Positions 23,797 through 35,574 of a DNA stretch of 64,000 nt are shown in pieces. Made by a program: the position numbers and the translations under genes. Source of the DNA: Mya arenaria. Taxonomy: Eukaryota; Mollusca; Bivalvia; Myida; Myidae. The stretch is taken from NCBI RefSeq assembly GCF_026914265.1, contig NC_069123.1:48740949-48804948 (forward strand), given 5' to 3'. The first letter of the stretch is position 1, and the number at the start of each line of letters is the position of its first letter. The notes under the pieces were generated by a model that was not told where the DNA came from, ran no database searches, and saw only the letters and a list, made by a program, of their open reading frames with translations.

Positions 23797-24909
23797 TTAG
23801 GGGAACAGTTCCGTGTCCATCTCAATCACGTTAACGGTACACTGCTTCGTGGCGCATCCTACCTTTCTGTCGCGTCTGCACGACAATTTGTTGGTTTTTA
23901 ATATTAGAGAAAACGCCTCTCGGAAGTCCTTATTCCTTAACCCATAGATGATCCAGTTTATAGAACAGTTGAACAGCCCGAGCAGGAGGAACCAGCGGCG
24001 AACGTGATACAGGATCTGCACGCAGTGATCCTGTATCGTAATGATCAACGTCATTGCGGCGTACGGTAACCAGAACAGCGCGAACAGCCCCAACACCGCC
24101 GCCATGGTGACTGTTTTGGACATCTCGCGAGACTTGCAGAGGCACGTACTAGTGCCTGTTTGGCGTCCGTGCTCTTTCACTCTCCGCACGGCAGTCACTA
24201 CCACCACAAGGTAGAGGCCTACGTTAATGACGAGACTAAGGACAAAGTTGACGTTCATTCCGAACTTGCACCACCCTCCCCAGATCACGCTAGCGTTACA
24301 CTCTACCTCAGTTTCGTTCTTCTTAATGTTATTGCAGCCAAACGCCGGCGAAAGCGTCCAAAACCCCACGTAAATCCAACCAAACAACATAACAAAACTC
24401 AGCTTGGTTTTCGTAAAGAAGGCGTGACGTAAAGGAAACGCCACGGAACAGAAACGTTCCAGCGAAATCAGTAGAAGGCCAAGACATGATCCTCCTGACA
24501 ATAAGGCAAACGCGCTCAGTTTTGCCAAACAGTAGCCCTTCCGCTTGCTCATCCCGAACGTGTCCCCGAGCGCCTCGAGTGGCAATAGCGTAGCCCCGAC
24601 CAGCAGATCGTTCACCGCCAGATGGCCTATCAGTATGTGGATCTTGGTCCGCAACTTTCGGAAACGCACTATACTGATTAAGATTAGAGTGTTCCCAAAC
24701 ACTGTCGGTAAAAACATGACGGTGTCTACCACGTCCCAGATTATGTTGTAGTCTTCCTTTTTAAGGCCGTAAAACAAGAGACGGTCACAACTTTCGTTCT
24801 TGAAATGCATCTCTGGCAGTCTTTTACTCGTAAATGGAAGGCAGATTACTACTGTTGCAAGCCTAAATAAAGCGCCGACAACGCTTATCAAACGAGAAAG
24901 GCCAAACAT
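23797..24909 (-). CDS. Class A (rhodopsin-like) GPCR 2, paralogue of GPCR 1
   Basis: An intronless seven-transmembrane receptor of 370 residues. TM1 is GNTLILISIVRFRKLRTK, TM2 LAVNDLLVG, TM3 ends LERFCSVAFPL, TM6 is LFALFWLPYAAM, TM7 is NCSINWIIYGLRNKDFREAF (Trp for the Pro of NPxxY, as in GPCR 1). The N terminus is longer than in GPCR 1 and has a hydrophobic stretch (residues about 8-27) that could be a signal peptide; an internal Met at about residue 34 (MHFKNESCD) is an alternative start. NES and NET are glycosylation sites. The C tail is Cys/Arg-rich (CRRDRKVGC), suggesting palmitoylation. Its 3' end faces that of GPCR 1, 207 bp apart; its likely AATAAA (minus strand, 23683-23678) lies inside the GPCR 1 3' region, so the transcripts may overlap. 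Ligand unknown. Confidence 0.9.
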   Translation of the reverse strand: MFGLSRLISVVGALFRLATVVICLPFTSKRLPEMHFKNESCDRLLFYGLKKEDYNIIWDVVDTVMFLPTVFGNTLILISIVRFRKLRTKIHILIGHLAVNDLLVGATLLPLEALGDTFGMSKRKGYCLAKLSAFALLSGGSCLGLLLISLERFCSVAFPLRHAFFTKTKLSFVMLFGWIYVGFWTLSPAFGCNNIKKNETEVECNASVIWGGWCKFGMNVNFVLSLVINVGLYLVVVVTAVRRVKEHGRQTGTSTCLCKSREMSKTVTMAAVLGLFALFWLPYAAMTLIITIQDHCVQILYHVRRWFLLLGLFNCSINWIIYGLRNKDFREAFSLILKTNKLSCRRDRKVGCATKQCTVNVIEMDTELFP

Positions 24910-25226
24910 ATTCTAAAGAACGCTTCTTGAAACGTCATAGTGAATAAAGGTTTTATTTAAGCTGAATTCGGATTGTCTCGTAAGCGTACGTTGGTATGCC
25001 TCTTAGCGGATTTCCGCTTTTGGGAGTCAAAATCGTAGGTCGATTTATGAAATGCTTTGTAAGGTAATAAAGAATACTGAGAAAAAGTACCTTGTATGAA
25101 ACGTCTTATTACGCGCTTCACTGATTTGCGGGCGTTCCATTTCACCTGTATACAGCAGGATCAAATGAAATAATGCTTTCTTTCCTTATATGAATTGTTA
25201 CGATGGAACCATGTTCTTATTTCTTC

Positions 25227-25349
25227 TTATTCGACAACAGCCCCATGACTTGGAACCAAAGAACACTGGTTTGTCCCTATCCGCGCCTTCCGTCCGCTGA
25301 AGTAGCCGTTGTTGACCCGCTGTCCAAGACAGAGATATGGACGGAAGTC
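25227..25349 (-). CDS. Possible terminal exon, unrecognised protein
   Basis: An open stretch of 40 codons plus TAA, preceded by AG at 25351-25350. It reads DFRPYLCLGQRVNNGYFSGR then KARIGTNQCSLVPSHGAVVE. Base composition is richer in G+C than its surroundings and the residue mix looks like folded protein, but the acceptor lacks a clear pyrimidine tract, no partner exon was found, and the stretch contains a 9-bp inverted repeat (cttccgtcc/ggacggaag). It could be a real last exon or a decayed fragment. Confidence 0.3.
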   Translation of the reverse strand, partial: DFRPYLCLGQRVNNGYFSGRKARIGTNQCSLVPSHGAVVE

Positions 25350-27500
25350 CTATCATTTTCTAGACAATAATATGACCATATTTAGATATGCAACTGTCGA
25401 ATTCCTTTTAAATGTCAGACCTTGAACAAAGTATGTCGAGTGGTCTACTGCAAATAATGATGGTGCTAATGTCCTAACTTTTCCGGATATTTATAGAATG
25501 TTTGCAAGAGCGCATACACTTAAAACTATTTTGCAATAATTTGAGCCCTACAATGACGATTGTTTCAATATTTGTTTGTGTTAAAAAAGAACAATTATGT
25601 GTCACTACATGTCAAACATTCAAACAAAGTCTAGTGAAGATTGGGAAGATGTCATCTCTTGAGTGTTTAAATAATATTTGACCAGGTAAGATCATGTCCC
25701 TTAGTCATATCCCTCATATCTTTTACTTGCAGTTCATGGAGACACACATCTATTCTTGTGACCGACTTCCTGACCGACTCAAAATAGAACTTCAACTATA
25801 TATAAATAGAGACAACGCTCATCTGACCAAATTTCATCAAGGTCACCAAGATGCCGTTTTAATATTAAACAGAAAGGGTTTTCGAATATTTGACCAAGTG
25901 ACATACTTCTTGCCCGGCCATGAGTCATAATCGAATTCCACGTAGAGAAACATATCTACCAACCATAATGAAGATTAGTTCTCGTGTGTTAACAAGGTTT
26001 ATTTCATAGTGAGAAGGGTACCTGCTCACATTTCCACAAAAGCTACCGGTAGGAATAACAATAATAAAAACGTATTTCACAATGTTTTATATCGTTTTAT
26101 ACAAGTAACTTAACATACATCTGAAATATAAATTACAATAAATATGATTTTATAACATGAAGAATCAAGTAAGCAAACGCCATTTAAATTATAAAGTTTA
26201 ATTTCTGTATGCAACAATTACTAGCATTCCGCGAATCGGATGCGTCGCCTGTCCGGGTCGCCCATAAGTGTTGACCTTTTGACCCCAAAATAAATCTGGG
26301 TCATCTACAGACCATGCTTAATGGCGTTAGGTCAGAAACTGGTACCTTAGCACGTGCGTTTTGCAAACAGATTCTTTGTTCAAGTATACATTACATTTAA
26401 CTTTTGTTAGAAGGTACTAGAGGCGGATCCAGGATTTGATGTTAGTGGGGGTGTAAGGTAGGGGGCGTAACCTTTTGACTTGCGCCGTTATACCAAACAC
26501 CCATGTCACGTGTAACATTTATATCTCGATTATAGAGAACAAATATGTATAATTTCTGCAATCTTCGATTAAGCTGTTCAAAACATATAAGCTCGCTGAT
26601 ATTAGTAGAGGACGATAGGAAACTTCAGATATTGTATACAGTGGTTATTAAGTTCAGTTAATTACATAAGATACATGTACAGCTATAACAGATTATGTTC
26701 ACCAAAAACTATTTGAAAAAAAATGTTTTACTCTGAAAATAAGCTTTATCCATGTCAAGCCGAAATGTCAAACGCACAAGAAAATCGTTTTTCTATGACA
26801 AGAGACTTTAATAATAGCATCTTTACAACCTATTGATAAACAAAAACATAAAAAAAAACATACACACATTTTCATTTTGTACAATATGATATCCATCAGA
26901 TGAATATAAGTTTTGCTATAGACATAGTAATGGAGTTCGTGTGTCTAGCTGGAATATCTCACTGCGCATTTGAATGAACGTAACCTACTCGAACAATACT
27001 AATACGAAACATTTTTTCTACCCGTGTTTGTCACTGATCATTTAGACCATTTGCGAGGCATTGTCGCGTGGTTGAAATTAAGGCGTATACCGGAACTGTA
27101 CTTGTAGACTCAAATGAAGTACAATTTGCCAACAAATAAAACAGATAATATATTTAAACAATGTTTATTCCTGACATATATATCTATAATGTTTTACTCA
27201 TCAATAGTCTAGTTTAATCCCCAGGTAGCTATGACGGTTACCTCTCTATTGTTGCAAACACGGTACAAATCGAACAGGTCGAAACGACGTTACAGCATGA
27301 GGTACTAATATCTTCCGTTACATCAATGTGAATACCAAATTCGAAGACTCTGCACACATATTTTGAAAGGTCATTGATCGGAAATTTGTACCGTAGTTCA
27401 CCATTGCTTTGACCTTTAACCCTTAACCTACTGACCACAAAACCAATAAGGGTAATCGAGTGGCCACTACCAATTTGTACAACATGTTTAAAGAGTCAAC
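25350..27500. other. AT-rich stretch with repeat fragments
   Basis: No gene recognised. Fragments of the dispersed 'gacctt/ggtcatctac' repeat occur at about 26265-26345 and 27350-27445. A GC-richer patch at 26410-26480 (gaggcggatccaggatttga) also looks like a dispersed repeat. Confidence 0.45.
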
Positions 27501-27529
27501 ACCAAAAGGTTCAACATTTATAACAAAGA

Positions 27530-27905
27530 CGCGGACCACGACGAATCAGACGACAACGACGAGGTCCACGACGAATCTGACAACGACGTGGGTCACGACC
27601 ACGACGAATCAGACGAACAACGACGTGGACCACGACGAATCTGACAACGACGTGGGTCACGACCACGACGAATCAGACGACAACGACGAGGTCCACGACG
27701 AATCTGACAACGACGTGGGTCACGACCACGACGAATCAGACGAACAACGACGTGGACCACGACGAATCTGACAACGACGTGGGTCACGACCACGACGAAT
27801 CAGACGACAACGACGAGGTCCACGACGAATCTGACAACGACGTGGGTCACGACCACGACGAATCAGACGAACAACGACGTGGACCACGGCCACGACGAAT
27901 CCGAC
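27530..27905. repeat. 127-bp higher-order tandem repeat, three copies
   Basis: The period is 127 bp (cgaatcagacgacaac at 27542, 27669 and 27796), each copy made of two similar ~63-bp halves of gacgac/cacgac content. As 127 is not a multiple of three, the Asp-rich and Arg-rich open frames rotate between copies. Composition (purine/pyrimidine skewed, CpG-rich) differs sharply from the flanks. Confidence 0.9.
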
Positions 27906-27989
27906 GACAAACTAATCCCGATATGTCTACCATGCTTCGCAGGCGACTCAAAAACGATTATAAAGTATTGACCAGCAAATAGTTACAAT

Positions 27990-28500
27990 AAAATTAACAC
28001 TTAGTGAATGACAGTATGAATTCCCGGATTGTTTACCATGCAATAAATATATACATAATCTAAATCATTTTAAACGTGTATGTAGTTCGGATACAAATAC
28101 AGGGTACTGAGTATAAATAACGAATAGATTAGTAACTCTCTCTAACCAATAGTTTATCAATGTCTTCCTATAAACAATACTTGAGTCATTAAGTCCGTAT
28201 TGTCTCTGATCGATATGGCCAGGAACAATGAAAACGGGTGAATTAAAATGCTTACAAATATCTCATATTTTTGAATTCCAACGAAATCAGATCACTGTAA
28301 CATAATATTTAAGATCTATAATTAGTTGCATACTGGAATGAAATGATATTTTACCAATAAAATCTTATCGTCTTTGACGACCTAACGATATAAATTCAAA
28401 ACTGGTATGTACATGGCACAATATTGCTGAAAATAAATTATCTATGAACAATTAACATGTTACATAAAAACAAGTAAATAACAAATCAAACATAACTAGC
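27990..28500. other. 3' flank of the YVN-motif gene
   Basis: AT-rich; probable 3' UTR of the minus-strand gene ending at 28501. No other feature seen. Confidence 0.4.
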
Positions 28501-30646
28501 CTATATGAGTTTTGTCTGATCTCCTGTTTCGTCGTCCGTACTCTCACCGGAACTACTCTCACCAGTGGCACCGGGAACCATCAAAGATTCTTCCAACTTT
28601 GGAACCTTGACTGTTTCTATCAATTGTTCGCTGTCACTCACATGAACTGTAGCGTCGTCCTCCACTGTATTCCCAACGTCGTGAGCCGTGTCACTTTTGA
28701 TTTCCCGAGTACTTGCCATTGTGTTTGAGTCATTATGCTCCTTATATTTCTCATCGACCTTTTTCTCTCTTTTATCTGCAGCTTTCTCAAGAAGTTTGTC
28801 TTGATTAGTTTTAATACATACATTGACCTGCTGTACGCTAGTTTCCTTTTGGTCCGTTAGTTCTTGCTCACCTGCAGGTGTGTCAGCCGGTGGAAAGTTA
28901 ACGTAAACACGTGGCATTCCCTCAGAAGACGTGTCCTGCTCCTGTTGGAGTTCGAATGTGGAATGTGGTCTACTTGTGTCCTGTGTGTCTACATTGTCCA
29001 GGTTTACATATTGCTTGTCTTCTGTAATCGCGGGTTGTTCTCCTAATTCCGGTTGCTTTATATCAGTGTGATCACTGTCTGCTCTTGGTTTGAGAGCGTC
29101 TTCATTCACATATATATTGGATTCAGAATCGTCTGACAGATCGCCTTCACTATAATACGAAACGTCACTTTTTGCACTATTTGTCTTAGTCAATGAATCC
29201 TTTGTTAAATTTACTGAAAATTTAGCTTCAAGAACTCTTTCAAATTCTTTGTTGTGATGTTTCTTTGACTTTTTTGTGTCAGGAATGTTGTTAGACGATG
29301 CATCTACACTATTCAACCCAACACTCTCTACTTCGATATAATTTAAGTCGCCGTCAGCTGCGGCATTATGTTCAATATTACTGTTGGGTTGGCGTCGATA
29401 TTCATTAACACGAACGCTGTTACGAGGAGGTATCAATGGAGCCGTGGATTCAGTTTTTATCTCCGTCATCTCTACTTCTTGTGCCCCGGATCCACCTTGA
29501 GCAGCCTCCGCTCCCGATGGCGGCGGAATTTCTGAACTCCGTCTATTCTGACTATGGTAACCTTCGTCCTTTATTTCGGCCTCCTCATCGTCACTACCGG
29601 CCCCTTGGTAGCAGGACGGCAACACGCACCGGAAACAGACCAGCCTACATACGGGTATCTTCATGCAGCCGGCGAACGCGTGGCGGCAGCACTCACGACC
29701 CTTTGACTCTGTGTTTGGCGGTGGGTAGAGGTTCGAGTACCGGGCCTGCTGGGACGCACGAACCTAAGGGAAAGTAGTTTGGTTTAATCATATTGCATTG
29801 TTCCCGTGTGCTAACATCAAGACATACACGTCATACATACACATCCAAACAAATCACGAATCAGGAAAAGTATATGAGGTCAACGTATGAAAACAACATA
29901 AATGTACACCATTGGACTCATGTTTAGTAAAATGCACTTTTAATGACCAGTTAAAGTGTGGCAAATCATTCGGAGTATTAAAACTAAGGCACTGACGGCT
30001 GGAAACCATCAACAAATGTTCATATATGCTAAACTACTGTCTTTTAAATTTAAGTCCGCGATTTTGAATAGCGTTAGTAACGCTTTTCAACAAAAGGCTG
30101 GAAGGTTAAATAATTCCAAACTTATGTAAGAGTCCTTGAAGGTGAGGGGTTTTGTTGTCAGTTAAAAAAAATGTAACTGTACCCGCGTGGGTCAATCTCC
30201 CACTCAAAGCAGGTTTTTTTTACTTAAATTGTATTTTCATTCTGCAAGTTTGGTATCAAATAATAAAATAATATTAATGTTTTCAGATGCATTACCGTGA
30301 AAATAAAAACTGATCGAAAACATGAGCGGTCCCTGTAAACTAGATGCCATTGCACCATTTATTATATCACTTGATTAATGAATGGTGCACATCCAAATAA
30401 TGCGAACACTCAATTTATTAAACTTATAAATATAGTAGACAGCAAGCACGAACGTTTTATTACGGATTGCCGTACGTTATTTCTAGATCAAGCCGCCTGT
30501 AAATGAAACTTATAGAGGCTCATAGACAACCGGACAAGATAATTATAACTGTACACTACCGGAAGGATAACGACATCGTTCTCTTTAGCTTTCCTCTTGA
30601 CCTTCTTTTTCCGGATGCGGACGATGGGAGCCTTGGGTTCCTCCAT
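28501..30646 (-). CDS. Cys-clustered disordered protein with three YVN docking motifs
   Basis: Two coding exons, 30646-30560 (29 codons, after an in-frame upstream TGA) and 29763-28501 (420 codons plus stop), join in phase 0 to 449 residues. I do not recognise a named family. The N terminus is strongly basic (RIRKKKVKRKAK). Residues about 53-82 hold a dense cysteine cluster (CC, C, then CRLVCFRCVLPSCYQ), a plausible palmitoylated membrane anchor. The rest is acidic, Ser/Thr-rich and likely disordered. Tyrosines at about 247, 281 and 316 sit in IYVNED, QYVNLD and VYVNFP; phospho-Tyr-x-Asn is the known GRB2-type SH2 binding consensus. NYIEVE and SYYSEGD are further candidate sites. The layout resembles membrane-tethered signalling scaffolds; that role is inference. 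No domain, enzyme motif or signal peptide is seen. Confidence 0.75.
29764..30559 (-). other. Intron of the YVN-motif gene
   Basis: Bounded by GTAGTG at the donor and TTCCCTTAG at the acceptor (minus strand). No internal feature recognised. Confidence 0.7.
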
Positions 30647-30649
30647 AGA

Positions 30650-31598
30650 TATGGTTGTCACTTCCGGTCACGGTACACTCGTTTCGTTGAGGCTTGTACG
30701 CTTACGTGGAGGAAGCAAGGTCCGAAACTGAAAATGATCCAATGATTGTTGAGGTTTTTTTTAATTGCATAATTAATTGTAAACAGTTAACCATTATACA
30801 CGAATAATATACACTGCTCTAAACAGAACGAGCTTTCCCCAGGAAACATGCCTGATAGGTGTTAAACATATCTAAATTGCATGCTTGTAAAATGAAATTT
30901 GCATTGTTTTAAGACTTTAAATTAGTTAAAAATTAATTCATAACACGCGATGAGTTGATATATTTATGCAGATATGGTAAATTAATGCAGTCCTAAACAG
31001 GCAATTATTCCATATTAACCCATAAATTATTAAAGTAATAACTTTCTTTCACACACACACTTATAGTATACTTTAAAGACAAATCAACGCCTGCATTTAA
31101 AACTCGTCAATTTCCTGCTTTTTCTCCATCTTTTACTTTTCATCTATCCCAAGGAATACACTCGCTCTAAAATGCTATTTTCAGTTACACAGTCTTTATA
31201 TAAATCGGGGATGCCGATATCAATACCGTGATCAATCCCGGCGGTAGACAAATTGTGTAATTGGTCCGATGACATTGATCAATGTAACATCCGTTACCGG
31301 TCGAATCCGTAACCATTGTTTTATAGTATCAAGTTCCGTTCATTGTGTAAATTATTGTTGTCTAATATTCATTATCGGTATCATAACGGGATATTCTTTT
31401 GTTGGAAAATTACATAATTATAAACGTGATAATTTCCCTTTAATATTGAATATTGCTAAGTACAGAAATGTTCAAAAGATATTAAATGATACCTATGTCT
31501 GGAAGCTACTACTTAAAGTGACACTCTTATTCGAAATCAATACATACACGTGTATATCAAACATAAATTTTGAGTGAATATTAAACTGTTTTTACCGA
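30650..31598. other. Upstream region of the YVN-motif gene
   Basis: AT-rich with no supported exon. It could contain the promoter or a 5' UTR exon. Confidence 0.4.
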
Positions 31599-31600
31599 TA

Positions 31601-32229
31601 CTGGGCGAGTACCTAAATCGGAACAGTACCTAAATATGGAACACCCATTATAAAAGTGTTTTTCCTATCGAAATCAGTTTATTTACAATTTTAATCAATA
31701 AAGACGCTTGCTTCCGATACAAGTTCCAAAGAACACAATTCTCCGGTAAGTATTTAAAATACTGTGATCATTTAAAGGTTTTCATGTTCAAATGTCAATA
31801 CATGGCACGCGGGGGAAAGAATTCATGCTTGCTTCAATCACAGCATACTGGTACAGCCTGTACTTTACCGAAATTCATCAAATTTTACTGACAAAAATTA
31901 CAAAAAAGACAAGCTGGAAATAAATAAATTACTAATTTACTTAAACAAAACATGGAGCAATAATTTTAAAAGAATACATAAAAATAAATAACGAATTAAA
32001 ACTGTTCCATATTTAGGTACTCCGAGGACGAAAATGGCAGTCCTTGATTGTGCGGTTAATAAAGTATTTTTCATGCAGATTGGTAGTATCTTGAAACAAG
32101 CCATTCATATCAACCAATTGGTCTTGAATCCTAGTATGCTGATGGAAAATTTTGTAGTTGTGGTGCAAGTCTAACAAAAAAAAAATCACAAAAAATGCCG
32201 AAAGTGTTCCGATTTAGGTACTCACCCAG
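31601..32229. mobile_element. Non-autonomous DNA transposon at a TA site
   Basis: The termini CTGGGCGAGTACCTAAATCG and, inverted, CTGGGTGAGTACCTAAATCG match at 19 of 20 positions and continue GAAC. Both ends abut TA, the target of Tc1/mariner-type elements (inference). A second inverted pair, tacctaaatatggaac near 31627 and gttccatatttaggta near 32006, lies inside. It is 629 bp with no coding frame. Confidence 0.75.
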
Positions 32230-32509
32230 TACGGCTACTATGCTGGGTGATAGACTTACGTATGACATTTTTTTATAATTAACATAAACGCAGTGATGAA
32301 AGGTGATAGATGGTCGAGTTGACCGGCCTAGAGATGAGCATTTCTATTTATTTATATAACATATCAATAGCATAGGACATTTACTGGACTGACAGTGGCC
32401 TGGATAAACGTGGCTGACATCTTGTAGATATACTCATCAATGTGTCCATTACTTTGTGACGGAGAATTGCGTGAAAAAGTAATGTACCTCATGCATGCAA
32501 AACAGCGAC

Positions 32510-34506
32510 AACAAACGATGGTCAAGCTTGTTCAACCGAACTTTTTGTCGATCATGCAAATTAACAAAAACACTCGACAATCGATAGACAATCAACGATC
32601 ATACTTGTTCAACCGAACTTTTTGTCGATCATGCAAATTAACAAAAACACTCGACACTCGATAGACAATCAACGATCATACTAGTTCAACCGAACTTTTT
32701 GTCGATCATGCAAATTAACAAAAACACTCGACACTCGATAGACAATCAACGATCATACTAGTTCAACCGAACTTTTTGTCGATCATGCAAATTAACAAAA
32801 ACACTCGACAATCGATAGACAATCAACGATCATACTTGTTCAACCTAACTTTTTTTCGATCATGCAAATTAACAAAAACACTCGACAATCGATAGACAAT
32901 CAACGACCATACTAGTTCAACCGAACTTTTTGTCGATCATGCAAATTAACAAAAACACTCGACACTCGATAGACAATCAACGACCATACTAGTTCAACCG
33001 AACATTTTGTCGGTCATGCAAATTAACAAAAACACTCGACACTCGATAGACAATCAACGATCATACTAGTTCAACCGAACATTTTGTCGATCATGCAAAT
33101 TAACAAAAACACTCGACAATCGATAGACAATCAACGATCATACTAGTTCAACCGAACTTTTTGTCGATCATGCAAATTAACAAAAACACTCGACAATCGA
33201 TAGACAAGCAACGATCGTACTAGTTCAACCGAACTTTTTGTCGGTCATGCAAATTAACAAAAACACTCGACACTCGATAGACAATCAACGATCATACTAG
33301 TTCAACCGAACATTTTGTCGATCATGCAAATTAACAAAAACACTCGACAATCGATAGACAATCAACGATCGTACAAGTTTAACCGAACTTTTTGTCGATC
33401 ATGCAAATTAACAAAAACACTCAACAATCGATAGACAATCAACGATCGTACTAGTTTAACCGAACTTTTTGTCGATCATGCAAATTAACAAAAACACTCG
33501 ACAATCGATAGACAATCAACGATCGTACTAGTTCAACCGAACTTTTTGTCGATCATGCAAATTAACAAAAACACTCGACAATCGATAGACAATCAACGAT
33601 CGTACTAGTTCAACCGAACATTTTGTCGATCATGCAAATTAACAAAAACACTCGACAATCGATAGACAATCAACGATCATACTAGTTCAACCGAACATTT
33701 TGTCGATCATGCAAATTAACAAAAACACTCGACAATCGATAGACAATCAACGATCATACTAGTTCAACCGAACATTTTGTCGATCATGCAAATTAACAAA
33801 AACACTCGACAATCGATAGACAATCAACGGTCGTACTAGTTCAACCGAACATTTTGTCGATCATGCAAATTAACAAAAACACTCGACAATCGATAGACAA
33901 TCAACGATCGTACTAGTTCAACCGAACATTTTGTCGATCATGCAAATTAACAAAAACACTCGACAATCGATAGACAATCAACGATCGTACTAGTTCAACC
34001 GAACATTTTGTCGATCATGCAAATTAAAAAAAACACTCGACACTCGATAGACAATCAACGACCATACTAGTTCAACCGAACTTTTTGTCGGTCATGCAAA
34101 TTAAAAAAAACACTCGACACTCGATAGACAATCAACGATCGTACTAGTTCAACCGAACATTTTGTCGGTCATGCAAATTAAAAAAAACACTCGACAATCG
34201 ATAAACAAGCAACGATCATACTAGTTCAACCGAACTTTTTGTCGATCATGCAAATTAACAAAATCACTCGACAATCGATAGACAATCAACGATCGTACTA
34301 GTTCAACCGAACATTTTGTCGATCATGCAAATTAACAAAAACACTCGACAATCGATAGACAATCAACGATCGTACTAGTTTAACCGAACTTTTTGTCGGT
34401 CATGCAAATTAACAAAAACACTTGACAATCGATAGACAATCAACGATCGTACTAGTTTAACCGAACTTTTTGTCGGTCATGCAAATTAACAAAAACACTC
34501 GACAAT
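32510..34506. repeat. 77-bp satellite-like tandem array, about 26 copies
   Basis: The unit runs gttcaaccgaactttttgtc, gatcatgcaaattaacaaaa, acactcgacaatcgatagac, aatcaacgatcatacta. Copies are very similar; variable sites are few and recur (cttttt/cattttt, gacaat/gacact, gatcat/gatcgt, gatcat/ggtcat), giving a pattern of shared variants. The unit holds several short palindromes (tcgatcg-like, atcgat). Not CRISPR: there are no spacers. Confidence 0.95.
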
Positions 34507-35570
34507 ATAAGGGTTTGACGAGAACATCATCATAAAATATCTACTAAAACTTTCAATCTCCTGAAACACAAATGTGCAACGCGTTTGACATAATTATGAT
34601 AAAATAAACGGAAAACTTCAGATAACTAGATAAACATAGCACTCACAATATTCGATGATAACGCTGAAGATTTTCTAGGAAACTCCGGTAATCTTTTAGA
34701 TTCAGAACACACATACATTAATTTCTGATCCCTGGTATGAATGAATGAAACAGATATGTACGTCAATATTGGAAGCACAGGATAGTCTGTCAAGGCATGA
34801 AGCTAATCAATCTTTTCTAGGAAATCTCAACCGCGTGCATTGTAGATGGAAAATATTCTCATTTTAACAATTATTCCTAGTCGTATTTCCTGTCACAGTC
34901 TACTATACAGCGTTTCTTTAATTGAAACGCACTTTTGCATCGATCTTGAACTTAAGTTTAAAATACGTGTTATAATTCTCCGAGTGCAGTGGTGTTACAC
35001 CGGGTAAAGCTATACATCTACCAGGTATGTTCCGGAATATGTGTAAATATCACGAAATCGACCATTAAACACAAGACTGACCTACTTTACTGTGATGAAA
35101 CTGTTCAGCCAACAAACAAGACAAGTCATAAGTTCATATATTACCAAATGTAACGTCGAGTTGTAAAAGGCCAGGTGTCACTTAATATTCAGGACTACCA
35201 TGCATGTTAAGGTACATGTACGATAAGTCTTATAAAAGTTAAATCAAAGGTGCACAATGTAGGTTGATGTATAATAATAAATTAATTTTAATGCATTAAT
35301 ATGTTTAACTCATTTGACATTAATGATCAAAACAAAAACAGAAATTGATTTGTGTACAGATTAAAAATATGAACGATATTTTGGCGCGTTTTTAACATGC
35401 ATATTTGTGGACACGTAGCTATTAATTAAAAATAACATATTTAAAGGCTTATGTTATTGAATATCTGTACACAAATGAAATGGGTTTTATTGTTTCGATC
35501 ATAAAAGTTCAAACGAGTTAAACATAGTTATGCATTAAAACTGCATCGACCTATTCTCTTTGCTGTTAAA
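34507..35570. other. AT-rich unique stretch
   Basis: No gene, RNA or repeat recognised. Confidence 0.4.
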
Positions 35571-35574
35571 CCTT

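Noticed and set aside
32510-34506. CRISPR-like regular array
   Set aside because: The units abut with no unique spacers and the DNA is animal; it is a satellite.
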